DNA of 51,533 nucleotides from Herminiimonas sp. (GTDB lineage Bacteria > Pseudomonadota > Gammaproteobacteria > Burkholderiales > Burkholderiaceae_D), in contig JAQGMO010000195.1 in NCBI GenBank assembly GCA_028292315.1, forward strand, positions 1 through 51,533, read 5' to 3'. Positions 42,775-51,164 of the stretch are shown here, piece by piece. The position numbers were made by a program, and so were the translations under genes. Within the stretch, counting starts at the first letter, position 1. Each line of letters starts with the position of its first letter. The notes under the pieces were generated by a model. The model was not told where the DNA came from. It made no database searches and saw only the letters and a program-made list of their open reading frames with translations.

Positions 42775-43799
42775 AGCGTTTTTTCTCCATCCAGACGGGC
42801 CCAGCACCGCGCGCTTTGCCCGTGTGTGAATTCGACGACAGGCGGATCCTGTTCGGCGCAGATTGCCCGGGCTTCCGGACAACGCGGCGCGAACGTGCAT
42901 CCGACCGACTTTGGGGTGATCACCGGCACGATGCCGGGGATCTCGGCGAGGCGGGGAGCTTCGCCGGTCCCGTCTCCCTGTTCAATCGTGTACGCCGGCA
43001 GCGAGCGCAGCAGCGCCTGCGTGTACGGATGGCGCGGCCGTTCCAGGACATCGTCCACCAGGCCTTCTTCGACGCTCCTGCCCGCATACATGACGATCAC
43101 CCGGTCGCACATCTGCGCAACGACGCCGAGGTCATGGGTGATCAGCACGATGGCGGTGCCAAGGCGTTTCTGGATATCGCGCAGCAATTCGAGGATCTGC
43201 GCCTGGATGGTCACATCCAGTGCGGTGGTGGGTTCATCGGCGATCAGCACATCCGGTTGGCATGCCAGCGCCATCGCGATCATCACCCGCTGGCGCATGC
43301 CTCCGGACAGCTGGTGCGGATATTCATTCAGCCGGCGCTGCGGGTCCGAGATCTGGACCAGGTTGAGCAGGTCGATGGCGGCGAGCATCGCCTCGCCTTT
43401 GCTCTTGCCCTGGTGCAGCATGATCGATTCGGCGATCTGGCGGCCGACGGTGAAAGTCGGGTTCAGCGACGTCATCGGTTCCTGGAAGATCATCGAAATG
43501 CGGTTGCCGCGCAGGCGGCGCATTTCCTTTTCGGACAGCGCCAGCAGGTTGGTGCCGTTGAAGGAAATCGTGCCGCCGGTGATGTTGCCGGCTTTCGCCA
43601 GCAGGCGCATGATCGACAGCGAGGTGACGCTTTTTCCGCAGCCCGATTCGCCGACGATGCCGAGCGTTTCTCCGCGGCCGACCGAGAACGACAGTCCGTT
43701 GACGGCCACCGAGCGGTCCGGGCCCGCGCCGAAACAGGTGGTCAGGTTGTCTACGCGCAAAACTGCGCCGGATTGAGTTGCCATGGTGTCGCCGTCCAT
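42771..43799 (-). CDS. Peptide ABC transporter ATP-binding protein (DppD/OppD-like)
   Basis: A 342-residue ATPase. Walker A is [20 protein letters not shown], the signature is [20 protein letters not shown] and Walker B is [20 protein letters not shown]; the Cys-rich tail [20 protein letters not shown] is present. ATG 43799 overlaps the stop of the permease upstream by one base; ATG 43784 is an alternative, five codons shorter. It forms the motor of the importer with DppF. Confidence 0.93.
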   Translation of the reverse strand: MDGDTMATQSGAVLRVDNLTTCFGAGPDRSVAVNGLSFSVGRGETLGIVGESGCGKSVTSLSIMRLLAKAGNITGGTISFNGTNLLALSEKEMRRLRGNRISMIFQEPMTSLNPTFTVGRQIAESIMLHQGKSKGEAMLAAIDLLNLVQISDPQRRLNEYPHQLSGGMRQRVMIAMALACQPDVLIADEPTTALDVTIQAQILELLRDIQKRLGTAIVLITHDLGVVAQMCDRVIVMYAGRSVEEGLVDDVLERPRHPYTQALLRSLPAYTIEQGDGTGEAPRLAEIPGIVPVITPKSVGCTFAPRCPEARAICAEQDPPVVEFTHGQSARCWARLDGEKTL

Positions 43800-44641
43800 C
43801 AGAGTTTGCGGGCCAGGCGCGGGTCGAGCATGTCGCGCAAGCCATCGCCGAGCATGTTGATTGCCAAAACCGTCACCGCGAGGAAAATACCGGGATAAAG
43901 AACGATGTGGAACGCGACCGAAATGTAGTTGCGGCCCTCGGCCATCATGTTGCCCCAGGTCGGGACCTGCGGCGGAATGCCCACGCCGAGGAAGCTGAGC
44001 GCGGCTTCGGTAAGCACCGCGGAGGCGGCGATGAACGTCGCCTGCACCATCACCGGCGCGAACAGGTTCGGCAAAATGTGGCGCAGGAGGATCGCCGGGA
44101 CCCGCGTGCCGACCGCGACCGCGGCTTCGACATACGGCTGCTCGCGGATGGTCAGCACCAGCGCGCGCACCAGGCGCACCACGCGCGGGATCTCCGGAAT
44201 GACGATCGCGACGACCACCGTGGTCAGGCTCGCCCGCATCGTCGCCATCAGCGCGATGGCCAGCAGCACGCCGGGAATGGCCATGAGGCCGTCCATGAAC
44301 CGCATGATGATGCTGTCGAGCCGCCGGAAATAGCCGGCGAGCATGCCGATCGCCACGCCGATCACGATGGAGAGCACGGCGACCAGGCCGCCGACGATCA
44401 GCGAGACGCGCGCGCCCCACACCGTGCGCGCCCAGAGGTCGCGGCCGAGCGCGTCGGTGCCGAACACATGCTCCGCGGAGGCGGGCTTCATGCGGGCCAG
44501 CGGATCGATGTCCTGCGGGTCGATCGATGCGAGCATCGGGGCGAACAGGGCGACCAGCACGAGCACCAGAAGGATCGTGCTACCCACCGGCACGTTCAAG
44601 TGCCGGCGCATTTGTTTCATAAAAGCGAAAGAGGAAGTCAT
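43799..44641 (-). CDS. Peptide ABC transporter permease (DppC-like)
   Basis: A 280-residue inner-membrane permease with several hydrophobic helices. The N-terminal GSTILLVLVLVALFAPMLAS helix is followed by the HVFGTDALGRDLWARTVWGA loop typical of DppC. The coupling motif EQPYVEAAVAVGTRVPAILL with HILPN contacts the ATPase. The start ATG 44639-44641 has no clear ribosome site; ATG 44620 is an alternative. The start lies 21 bp downstream of the stop of the DppB-like permease gene. Confidence 0.93.
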   Translation of the reverse strand: MTSSFAFMKQMRRHLNVPVGSTILLVLVLVALFAPMLASIDPQDIDPLARMKPASAEHVFGTDALGRDLWARTVWGARVSLIVGGLVAVLSIVIGVAIGMLAGYFRRLDSIIMRFMDGLMAIPGVLLAIALMATMRASLTTVVVAIVIPEIPRVVRLVRALVLTIREQPYVEAAVAVGTRVPAILLRHILPNLFAPVMVQATFIAASAVLTEAALSFLGVGIPPQVPTWGNMMAEGRNYISVAFHIVLYPGIFLAVTVLAINMLGDGLRDMLDPRLARKL

Positions 44642-44662
44642 TGGATGAAGCGCCTGTCAGGA

Positions 44663-45598
44663 TCAATAACGGATACGGGGATCGAACAGCCGGTACGACA
44701 GGTCGACAAGCAGGTTGATCAGCACATAGATTCCCGACGCGACCAGCAGCACGCCCTGGATCACCGGGTAATCATGGCGCAGGACGGCGTCAACGGTGAG
44801 GCGGCCGATGCCGGGGATCGCGAATACGGTCTCTGTCACCACCACGCCGCCGATCAGCAGCGCGATGCCGACGCCGATGGTAGTGATGATCGGGTTGGCC
44901 GCGTTCTTCAGCGCATGCCAGATCACCGCCTTGACGCCAAGGCCCTTGGCGCGCGCCGTGCGGATATAGTCTTCGCCCAGCGCCTCGATCATGGTGTCGC
45001 GCGTCATGCGGGTCAGCAGCGCCATGTAAACGAGGCCCAGAGTTGTGCAGGGCAGGATCAGGTGCTTGAAATAGTTCCATAATCCGTCCGACATCGGGCG
45101 GTAGCCTTGCACCGGCAACCAGCCGAGCGTCATTGAAAATAAATAGACCAGCAGGTAGCCGATCAAAAACACCGGCACCGAGAACGCCATCACCGACAGC
45201 AGCATCACCACGCGGTCCGCGATCGAACCGGCGCGGTAGGCGGCGAGAATGCCGAGCGGGATCGCCATCAGGACGGCGAACGACATGGTCCAGACGGCAA
45301 TCGAAACCGTGGGGCCGACGCGCTGCAGGATCAGTTCGGACACGGGGCGCTGCGAGGAAATCGAGGTGCCGAGGTCGCCGGTCAGGATGTTGCCCGACCA
45401 GATCACAAACTGTTCCAGCAAGGGTTTCTCCAGCCCCATGCTTTTGCGGATCTGCTCGACCTCTTCAACGGTGGCATTGTCGCCCGCCATGACGGCGGCC
45501 GGATCGCCCGGAGACAGATGGATCAGCAGGAAGACGAGCACCGCCACCACGCCCATGACGGGGAAAGTGACAAGGATGCGTTTAAGTATGGATTGCAT
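44663..45598 (-). CDS. Peptide ABC transporter permease (DppB-like)
   Basis: A 311-residue permease. The N-terminal VVAVLVFLLIHLSPGDPAAV and the PTVSIAVWTMSFAVLMAIPL segment are typical of DppB. The EAA-type loop is EALGEDYIRTARAKGLGVKA, followed by the ALKNAANPIITTIG segment. The ATG at 45598 has AAGG seven bases upstream and is preferred to TTG 45604. It makes the channel with DppC. It follows the receptor gene by 94 bp. Confidence 0.94.
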   Translation of the reverse strand: MQSILKRILVTFPVMGVVAVLVFLLIHLSPGDPAAVMAGDNATVEEVEQIRKSMGLEKPLLEQFVIWSGNILTGDLGTSISSQRPVSELILQRVGPTVSIAVWTMSFAVLMAIPLGILAAYRAGSIADRVVMLLSVMAFSVPVFLIGYLLVYLFSMTLGWLPVQGYRPMSDGLWNYFKHLILPCTTLGLVYMALLTRMTRDTMIEALGEDYIRTARAKGLGVKAVIWHALKNAANPIITTIGVGIALLIGGVVVTETVFAIPGIGRLTVDAVLRHDYPVIQGVLLVASGIYVLINLLVDLSYRLFDPRIRY

Positions 45599-45692
45599 CG
45601 ACAACCTTCAGGACTTCAAGCGGAAAAGCGGAAACCAGGACCGGGCAGGTCCCGGGCACCGGGCGGGACGCCCGGGCCGGTCTGACGTATGA

Positions 45693-47282
45693 TTACTTCT
45701 CGACGTTCCACATTACGGGGATGCCGATCTTCATCGGCTCGTGGTTCTTGAGGCCGCGGGTCGCGTGGATCGGATAGTATTGACCCCACATAACGTACGG
45801 CACTGTCTCGTACGCGCGCACCTGTATTTTGCCGGCGAGCTCCTTGCGCTTGGCCGCATCGCCTTCCTTGATCCACTCGGCGCGCAGCTTGTCCAGCTGC
45901 TCGTCGCACGGCCAGCCGGGCAGGCTGTTGCCGCACGAGGCGGCCAGCCACGGATTGGTGATCGGCGTCGCCGCGTCAAAGTAGGTGCCGTAAGTGTGGA
46001 AGATGTGCCAGCCGCCTTTGTCCGGCGCATCCTTCTTCAGGCGGCGCGCCGCGACCGACGCCCAGTCCATGGTCTGCACGTCGACGTTGACGCCGATTTT
46101 CTTCAACAGCGAGATCGTCACCTGGGAAGCGGGGGCCAGCACCTGGTCGGTCGCGTACAGCACCACCACCTTCTCGCCCTTGTAGCCGGATTCCTTCAGC
46201 AACTGCTTCGCCTTGTTCAGGTCGGCCTTGCGGAACCGCTCGGAACCGGTCGTGATTTCCGCAGGCGTTTTGCAAGTGTACATCGAGCCGCAGTACTTCA
46301 TGCGGTACTGGTCCGGATAGCCCAGGGCAGCCGTGTAGGTCTCCTGGTCGACCATGTGGTACAGCGCCTGGCGCGCCTTGGCGTTATTAAACGGCGGATG
46401 CAGGGTGTTGATGACCATCATGCCCTGTGCGGGCGACGACGTATTGAGCTGCACGGCCTTGTCGGCTGCAAGCGAGGGCACGAAGTCGGGCGTGACTGAT
46501 TCGATCATGTCGATTTCGCCGTTTTTCAGCGCGGCGGCCGCGGTATTGCCGTCGGGGATATAGAGCCATTCAACGCGGTCAACCTTCACCACCTTGCCGC
46601 CGGCCAAACCGTCAGCCGGTTCGCTGCGCGGCACGTATTTCGGGTTCTTCACATAAACGACCTTGTTGCCAGGAACCCATTCTTCCTTGACAAACAGGAA
46701 CGGACCGGAGCCGACCATCTCAGTCACTGCCGTGTTGATATCTGTCTTCGCCAGGCGCTGCGGATAAATGAACAGCGGATTGCCGGACGGCTTAGACAGC
46801 GCGTCAAGTACCAGGCCGAACGGCTCCTTCAGTGTCAGCGAGAACGTCTCGGCGGAATCCGCTTTCAGCTGTGCGCCGGCGGCGAACATCGCGCGTCCGA
46901 GGTTGTCCTTCTTGCCCCAGCGCTCGATCGAGGCGACTGCGTCGGCTGCGGTGACCGGCGCGCCGTCGGAGAACGCCAGGCCCTTGCGGAGCGTGAAGGT
47001 CCACTTCAAGCCGTCCTTGGTCGACGACCACTTGTCGACCATCTGCGGCTTGATCTCGCCCTTGCTGTTCTGGGCGAACAGGGTGTCGAACACCATGTAG
47101 CCGTGGTTGCGCGTGATGTAGGCGGTGTTGAAATGGGCGTCCAGGGTTTTCAAGTCCCCGGTCGGCGCCATTTTGATCGTTTTGGTTTGGGCCAGCGCCA
47201 CAGGCGACGACACGGCGATTGCGGTGAGAAGCGAGGTGAAAAGCGACGCAATCGCAATGCTTCCGGCAGACTTTATTTTCAT
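45693..47282 (-). CDS. Peptide ABC transporter periplasmic receptor (SBP_bac_5)
   Basis: A 529-residue extracellular solute-binding protein. The N-terminus has a signal peptide (IASLFTSLLTAIAVSSPVAL) ending near ALAQ. The mature protein has the family markers LKTLDAHFNTAYITRNHGYM, KWSSTKDGLKWTFTLRKGLA and SDGAPVTAADAVASIERWGK. It binds the peptide or related substrate for the DppBCDF importer. The ATG has GAGG upstream. Proteins of this family bind peptides, opines, nickel or glutathione, so the ligand is not certain; the neighbours point to D-amino-acid-containing compounds. Confidence 0.94.
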   Translation of the reverse strand: MKIKSAGSIAIASLFTSLLTAIAVSSPVALAQTKTIKMAPTGDLKTLDAHFNTAYITRNHGYMVFDTLFAQNSKGEIKPQMVDKWSSTKDGLKWTFTLRKGLAFSDGAPVTAADAVASIERWGKKDNLGRAMFAAGAQLKADSAETFSLTLKEPFGLVLDALSKPSGNPLFIYPQRLAKTDINTAVTEMVGSGPFLFVKEEWVPGNKVVYVKNPKYVPRSEPADGLAGGKVVKVDRVEWLYIPDGNTAAAALKNGEIDMIESVTPDFVPSLAADKAVQLNTSSPAQGMMVINTLHPPFNNAKARQALYHMVDQETYTAALGYPDQYRMKYCGSMYTCKTPAEITTGSERFRKADLNKAKQLLKESGYKGEKVVVLYATDQVLAPASQVTISLLKKIGVNVDVQTMDWASVAARRLKKDAPDKGGWHIFHTYGTYFDAATPITNPWLAASCGNSLPGWPCDEQLDKLRAEWIKEGDAAKRKELAGKIQVRAYETVPYVMWGQYYPIHATRGLKNHEPMKIGIPVMWNVEK

Positions 47283-47339
47283 GTGTTCCTCAACAAGGGC
47301 TTGGTGGGTAGGAGGCGCAACGGCTGTCTCATGGCGGAC

Positions 47340-48779
47340 TTAGAAAGGCCACTTCGGCAGCCTGATTTTCTTGAACGGCAGCGACTTCAGGTCTTGCGTC
47401 ACGGCGCCGGGCGATTCAACGTAAATGATCTTCCTGGCCACCTTGGAGAAGGACGCATGGAAGTGCTGCGACGATTTCACCACGATGATCCTGAGCTGGC
47501 CGTGGTCGAGGCCGAACTGGGTGAAAAGGTCGACATCGAATGCCTGCGTGCGGGTCGAGTTCAGAACCACGAACACGCCGTTGCATTCAATCAGCGCGCT
47601 GTCGCCCATCGGCGCGACCGTGCCGGACAAACCGGTCATCGCCGCGTTGCGCCGTAGCTTATGGATGGTCCAGGTGGCGTCCAGAGGCTGTCCGGACACG
47701 GGCGCGATCTTGCCGCCCACGCGCAGCGCCAGCCGCGCTCCCTCGCCCGCTTCGAAACAGATCTGAACGGCCACCGGGTCCCACAGCGGTCCGATGGCGA
47801 TATCGCGAATGCCGCGTTCAAGCGCGCGGCGCAGCACGAAGGTGGAATCGCTTGGCGCGCCGCCGCCGGCGTTGTCGGCGGAGTCAGCCAGCACGACCGG
47901 CGCTTCGCCATGCGCCAGCGCCTGGTCGAGCGCGTCATCCACGCCAGGGTAGCCGGGATTGAGTTGATCGCGGAAGCCGATGATTTCCTCGCCGAGCCTT
48001 TGCGCCAATTCGGCCGCCTGCGCTTGATTCGATTCGGTGTAGACCAGCACCCTGGTTCCCATGTCCGGCGTGTCGCCCCACGGGAATCCGTGCGCGACCG
48101 AGATCGACAGCACGCCGTCGCGACCTTCCATGGCCTGGATTCGGTCGACGAAACCGCGCATCGGCTCGCGCGACGTGTGCATCATCGCGATCTGGCGGCA
48201 GTCAAACACCGCATGGGTCGGGTGGATGCGGCCTTCATGCCTGGCGACGCACAGGTCCACCAGTTCGAAGGCACGGTCCAGCACGTCGGTGTGCGGATAT
48301 TCCTTGTAGAGGACGACCAGGTCGGCGCCATCGGTCTTTGCTTGCGATAAATGGCAATGCGGATCGAGTTCGACGCCAATCACGACGTCGGCGCCGACGA
48401 TGTCGCGGACCCGGGCGATCAGGTCGCCTTCGCAATCGTCATACCCGTCGGCGACCATCGCGCCGTGCAGGCCGAGCAGGACGATGTCGACAGGCAGTGC
48501 CTGGCGCAAGTCGCCGAGAATCTCATCGCGCAGCGTTTCGTAGGCATGGCGCGTGGTGATACCGCTCGGCATGGCGCCTGCGACCGTGCCTTCCTTCAGC
48601 GTCCAGTCCTTGCCCATGGCGCGCTGGCGAGCCGCCCACAGCGGCCCCGCGAAAAACTGCATCTCGTCCGGGTGGGTGCCGGCCGGATAATAGCCGCGTT
48701 CCTTGAAAGCCTCGAGCCCGGTCGGAAGCGGACCGAACGTGTTGGTTTCCGTGGCTAGTGTGGCGGAAAAAATGATCAT
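47340..48779 (-). CDS. MlrC-family (M81) metallopeptidase-like protein
   Basis: A 479-residue protein of the microcystinase C (DUF1485/M81) family. Typical motifs are ATLATETNTFGPLPTG at the N-terminus, VLLGLHGAMVADGYDDCEGD, the metal-binding VGVELDPHCHLSQAKTDGAD, and VLYKEYPHTDVLDRAFELVD with a further His. The C-terminal domain has DSADNAGGGAPSDSTFVLRR. MlrC of Sphingomonas cuts linear microcystin fragments; most homologues are uncharacterised. No signal peptide, so it acts after import. It sits between the D-amino-acid dehydrogenase and the peptide importer, which suggests it cleaves the imported peptide or amide. Confidence 0.93.
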   Translation of the reverse strand: MIIFSATLATETNTFGPLPTGLEAFKERGYYPAGTHPDEMQFFAGPLWAARQRAMGKDWTLKEGTVAGAMPSGITTRHAYETLRDEILGDLRQALPVDIVLLGLHGAMVADGYDDCEGDLIARVRDIVGADVVIGVELDPHCHLSQAKTDGADLVVLYKEYPHTDVLDRAFELVDLCVARHEGRIHPTHAVFDCRQIAMMHTSREPMRGFVDRIQAMEGRDGVLSISVAHGFPWGDTPDMGTRVLVYTESNQAQAAELAQRLGEEIIGFRDQLNPGYPGVDDALDQALAHGEAPVVLADSADNAGGGAPSDSTFVLRRALERGIRDIAIGPLWDPVAVQICFEAGEGARLALRVGGKIAPVSGQPLDATWTIHKLRRNAAMTGLSGTVAPMGDSALIECNGVFVVLNSTRTQAFDVDLFTQFGLDHGQLRIIVVKSSQHFHASFSKVARKIIYVESPGAVTQDLKSLPFKKIRLPKWPF

Positions 48780-48824
48780 GCCATCTCGTCTTTTGCTGTT
48801 AAGTTCGAAAGAATTGGAGGGCGT

Positions 48825-49949
48825 TCAGCGCAGGCGCTGTGGGGAAAGCACGTCAGCCTGCACGCCGAAACGCGCGAGGTGCTCCGGCATGGGCCGCTTC
48901 AACAGCAACGACGCCGCCAGCTCGGCGGCCGCCGAAGCGGTCTGGATGCCGTATCCGCCTTGCGCGGCAACCCAGAAAAAATTGGGGGCGTGGTTGTCCG
49001 CGCCGATAACCAGGTCGCCGTCGCGCACGAACGAACGCAGCCCGGCCCAGATGTGACGTGGCCGGCGAATCTGCATCGTGGTGACTTCCTCGATATGGTA
49101 GATGCCGGTCGCAACGTCCAGTTCTTCCGGCTGCACGTCGTGCGGATCGACCGGATCGGCATTGGCTGGCGAGCCGAGCAACTGGCCGGCATCCGGCTTG
49201 AAGTAGTAGGTTTCATCGACGCCGATGACGGCCGGCCACGATGAAATGTCGCAGTCTTGCGGCGGATCGAACGTGAAAGCGGTGCGGCGTTTGGGCTGCA
49301 AGCCCACTGGCTTGACGCTCGAGCGTTCGGCCACGACATCGGCCCATGCGCCTGCGGCGTTGACGAGCGTCGTCGCGGTGAGTATGCGGCCGTCGCCGAG
49401 AACGACGGACCATGCGCCGTTGGCGAAAGTGGCGGACGCCAGTTCGGCGTCATTTACAAGCTCGCCTCCATTCATACGGAACCCGCGCAGGTAGCCTTGG
49501 TGCAATGCGTGCACGTCGATATCCATCGCGTCAAACTCGTACGCCGCGCCGCAGATTAGTTCGCTGCGCAGCGCCGGCACGCGTTCGCAGACTTGCTGCA
49601 CTGTGAGCCGCTCGACCTGCGGGGATGTCTTCAAGGCGAGGGTCATCGCATCGGCCAGTTCCTGCTCTTGCCCGACCTTGGCCAGGTGCATCACGCCACG
49701 CGGCGTGAGGATTGGATGGTCGGTGAAGCCTTCCGGAGGAGTAATGTAGAACGCCCGGCTTGCGCAGGTCAGCGCGCGGATCATGGGCGTGCCGTAGGTC
49801 TCAAGGAAGAGGGCGGCGGATCGTCCGGTGGAATGATAGCCAGGCTGTGATTCGCGCTCAAGCAGCGCCACCCGGGCATCGGATGCCAATTGATACGCCA
49901 GAGATGCGCCGGCGATGCCTGCACCCACAACAACAAAATCGTACAGCAC
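48825..49949 (-). CDS. FAD-dependent D-amino-acid dehydrogenase (D-arginine dehydrogenase/DauA-like)
   Basis: A 374-residue flavoprotein of the D-amino-acid oxidase fold. The FAD loop is VVVGAGIAGASLAYQLAS. Several stretches match the D-arginine dehydrogenase (DauA) of Pseudomonas as I recall it: GYHSTGRSAALFLETYGTP with His39, LHQGYLRGFRMNGGE, LQPKRRTAFTFDPP with Arg, YYFKPDAGQLLGSPANADPV and HIWAGLRSFVRDGDLVIGAD with a second Arg. The enzyme oxidises D-amino acids to 2-imino acids, which RidA from the same operon can hydrolyse. The start is GTG 49949 with AGGGAG upstream. It is the first gene of the operon. Side-chain preference is not visible, since the Tyr near the catalytic His is Phe here. 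Confidence 0.93.
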   Translation of the reverse strand: MLYDFVVVGAGIAGASLAYQLASDARVALLERESQPGYHSTGRSAALFLETYGTPMIRALTCASRAFYITPPEGFTDHPILTPRGVMHLAKVGQEQELADAMTLALKTSPQVERLTVQQVCERVPALRSELICGAAYEFDAMDIDVHALHQGYLRGFRMNGGELVNDAELASATFANGAWSVVLGDGRILTATTLVNAAGAWADVVAERSSVKPVGLQPKRRTAFTFDPPQDCDISSWPAVIGVDETYYFKPDAGQLLGSPANADPVDPHDVQPEELDVATGIYHIEEVTTMQIRRPRHIWAGLRSFVRDGDLVIGADNHAPNFFWVAAQGGYGIQTASAAAELAASLLLKRPMPEHLARFGVQADVLSPQRLR

Positions 49950-49969
49950 TGGGACTCCCTGATTATCTG

Positions 49970-49987
49970 ATATGAGAATTCTCGTAT
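49970..49987. promoter_or_regulatory. Imperfect 18-bp palindrome before the D-amino-acid operon
   Basis: The core GAGAATTCTC (49974-49983) is a perfect 10-bp palindrome, and the flanks ATAT/GTAT extend it with one mismatch on each side. It lies 21 bp upstream of the first start codon of the operon, a usual place for an operator of the neighbouring IclR or XRE-cupin regulator. Confidence 0.5.
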
Positions 49988-50027
49988 ATGCGAATATTGC
50001 GGCGTGAGTACTTGCTTGTCAAGTGAC

Positions 50028-50058
50028 AATTTCCTGAGGTATGTTGTTCCAGGAAATT
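50028..50058. repeat. Perfect 9-bp inverted repeat
   Basis: AATTTCCTG (50028-50036) and CAGGAAATT (50050-50058) are exact reverse complements with a 13-base loop. The arms could form an RNA stem on either strand or a spaced protein site. It directly follows the shorter TTGTCA-AG-TGACAA repeat. Confidence 0.5.
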
Positions 50059-50110
50059 CTCGGTTATGTCACATTGAGTCTTGGTTGATGAAGTTCGCTC
50101 GTTTAAGTGC

Positions 50111-50143
50111 GCGGACACAGTCCGCCCACTGAGCGGGTTTTTT
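50111..50143 (+). terminator. Intrinsic-terminator-like hairpin with overlapping alternative hairpin
   Basis: Hairpin 1 is GCGGAC-ACA-GTCCGC (50111-50125). Hairpin 2 is CCGC-N7-GCGG (50122-50136) followed by six Ts (50138-50143), the layout of a plus-strand intrinsic terminator. They share bases 50122-50125, so only one can form at a time. A 14-codon open frame, 50088-50132, ends inside hairpin 2. No plus-strand gene is known upstream or downstream. Confidence 0.45.
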
Positions 50144-50279
50144 ATGGTCGCCTGAACGCGCCAAAAAGTGGTGATGCCGCCTTCAAATGATGGCATGTCA
50201 CCCGTATATCGCATGTGCTGGCCGTAGATAGTGGGCCGGATGTCGTTCGCCGCAAGGCCGTGCCCCTCCGGCCCGGCGC

Positions 50280-51164
50280 TCAAGGCGAGGCGTGAATATG
50301 CCGTGTTTGCGGCGCGTGCCGTGTGCTGTCGAGATAATGCGCGATCGCCTGCATGCAGGTCGTCTGATACCGCATTAAATTGGCGGTGCGCATCAGCTCG
50401 TCGCCGACGCTGGCGATCCGTGTGTCATCCAGGTCGTGCGAATGCCCGGTCACCACGAAACAGCCAAGATTGTGGTTCTGCCAGGTGGCGATGTTTGCCG
50501 AGACGGCGGTCAGCCCGGGATGGTGTTCCTCGCGCGCGATCAGATATCCGCGCTCGCCGGCTTCGGCCAGGTCCTTTTCGAGCAGTTCCGGCGTCGTCAA
50601 CGTCTGCGGCGTATATCGTGTGTACGGTCCCGGGCCAATCAGCTCCTGCCACGCCGGGGACCCCAGGCTGTGAAGCAAGGCTTTGCCCGAACCGGAGGCG
50701 TGCCGCGGCCCGGTCAGCCAGGTGCTGTAAAACGGGGCAAGCGAGCCGGGGCTCTGGGCGATGTCGATCGCGATCCGTTCCGTGTCGACGTACAGCACCA
50801 GCACGACCGATTGCTTTAGCTTTGCCGACAACTCGTGCAGGATGGGACCGGCTTCGCGGCGCAACTGTTTCATGGGGTGCATCAGCGGCAGCGGCATCAG
50901 CGCTTTCGGCGAGCCCACATAGCGCTTGCCGTCGCGGGTGCGGATTACATACTTGCTCTCTTCCAGCGTACGCAGCAGCCGCATCGTCGTGCTTTGATCC
51001 AATTGCGCCTGACTGGCGATTTCTGACAGCGCCAGCGGTTGCGGCGCAGCCAGCACGATATCCAGAACGGCGAGGCCGCGCCCCAGCGCGCCACCCGATC
51101 CCACGCGATCCTTCTCCAGGCTATCGGACTTCGCGTTCGCCTCGGCTGCCTTTTTTGCCTTCAC
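50280..51164 (-). CDS. IclR-family transcriptional regulator
   Basis: A 294-residue regulator. An N-terminal winged helix, ALSEIASQAQLDQSTTMRLL with the wing EESKYVIRTRDGKRYVG (about residues 44-85), is followed by the IclR effector domain with LPLMHPMKQLRREAGPILHE, VLYVDTERIAIDI, RHASGSGKALLHSL and GYLIAREEHHPGLTAVSANI. A Lys/Ala-rich tail of 20 residues precedes the DNA-binding domain. The GTG start 51164 has GAGGAG upstream. It lies upstream of the D-amino-acid operon on the same strand, 330 bp away, and is the best candidate to control it. Confidence 0.93.
   Translation of the reverse strand: MKAKKAAEANAKSDSLEKDRVGSGGALGRGLAVLDIVLAAPQPLALSEIASQAQLDQSTTMRLLRTLEESKYVIRTRDGKRYVGSPKALMPLPLMHPMKQLRREAGPILHELSAKLKQSVVLVLYVDTERIAIDIAQSPGSLAPFYSTWLTGPRHASGSGKALLHSLGSPAWQELIGPGPYTRYTPQTLTTPELLEKDLAEAGERGYLIAREEHHPGLTAVSANIATWQNHNLGCFVVTGHSHDLDDTRIASVGDELMRTANLMRYQTTCMQAIAHYLDSTRHAPQTRHIHASP

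Larger units (their letters stand above)
49950..50279. other. Structured gene-free region between IclR gene and D-amino-acid operon
   Basis: A 330-bp stretch rich in inverted repeats: a near-perfect palindrome at 49970-49987, TTGTCA-AG-TGACAA at 50016-50029, a 9-bp repeat at 50028-50058, and overlapping hairpins with a T-run at 50111-50143. The part near 50144-50279 shows nothing I can name. Confidence 0.6.

Noticed and set aside
42016-45082. Long plus-strand frames of 586 and 434 codons opposite the peptide importer genes
   Set aside because: They are opposite well-defined ABC transporter genes and have the low-complexity composition of shadow frames.
47340-48779. Microcystin degradation gene
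   Set aside because: mlrA, mlrB and mlrD are not present and the MlrC family is broad, so microcystin degradation cannot be claimed.
50088-50132. 14-codon leader peptide of an attenuator
   Set aside because: The frame has no ribosome site and no plus-strand gene follows the terminator-like hairpin; it is reported only as part of an unexplained structure.
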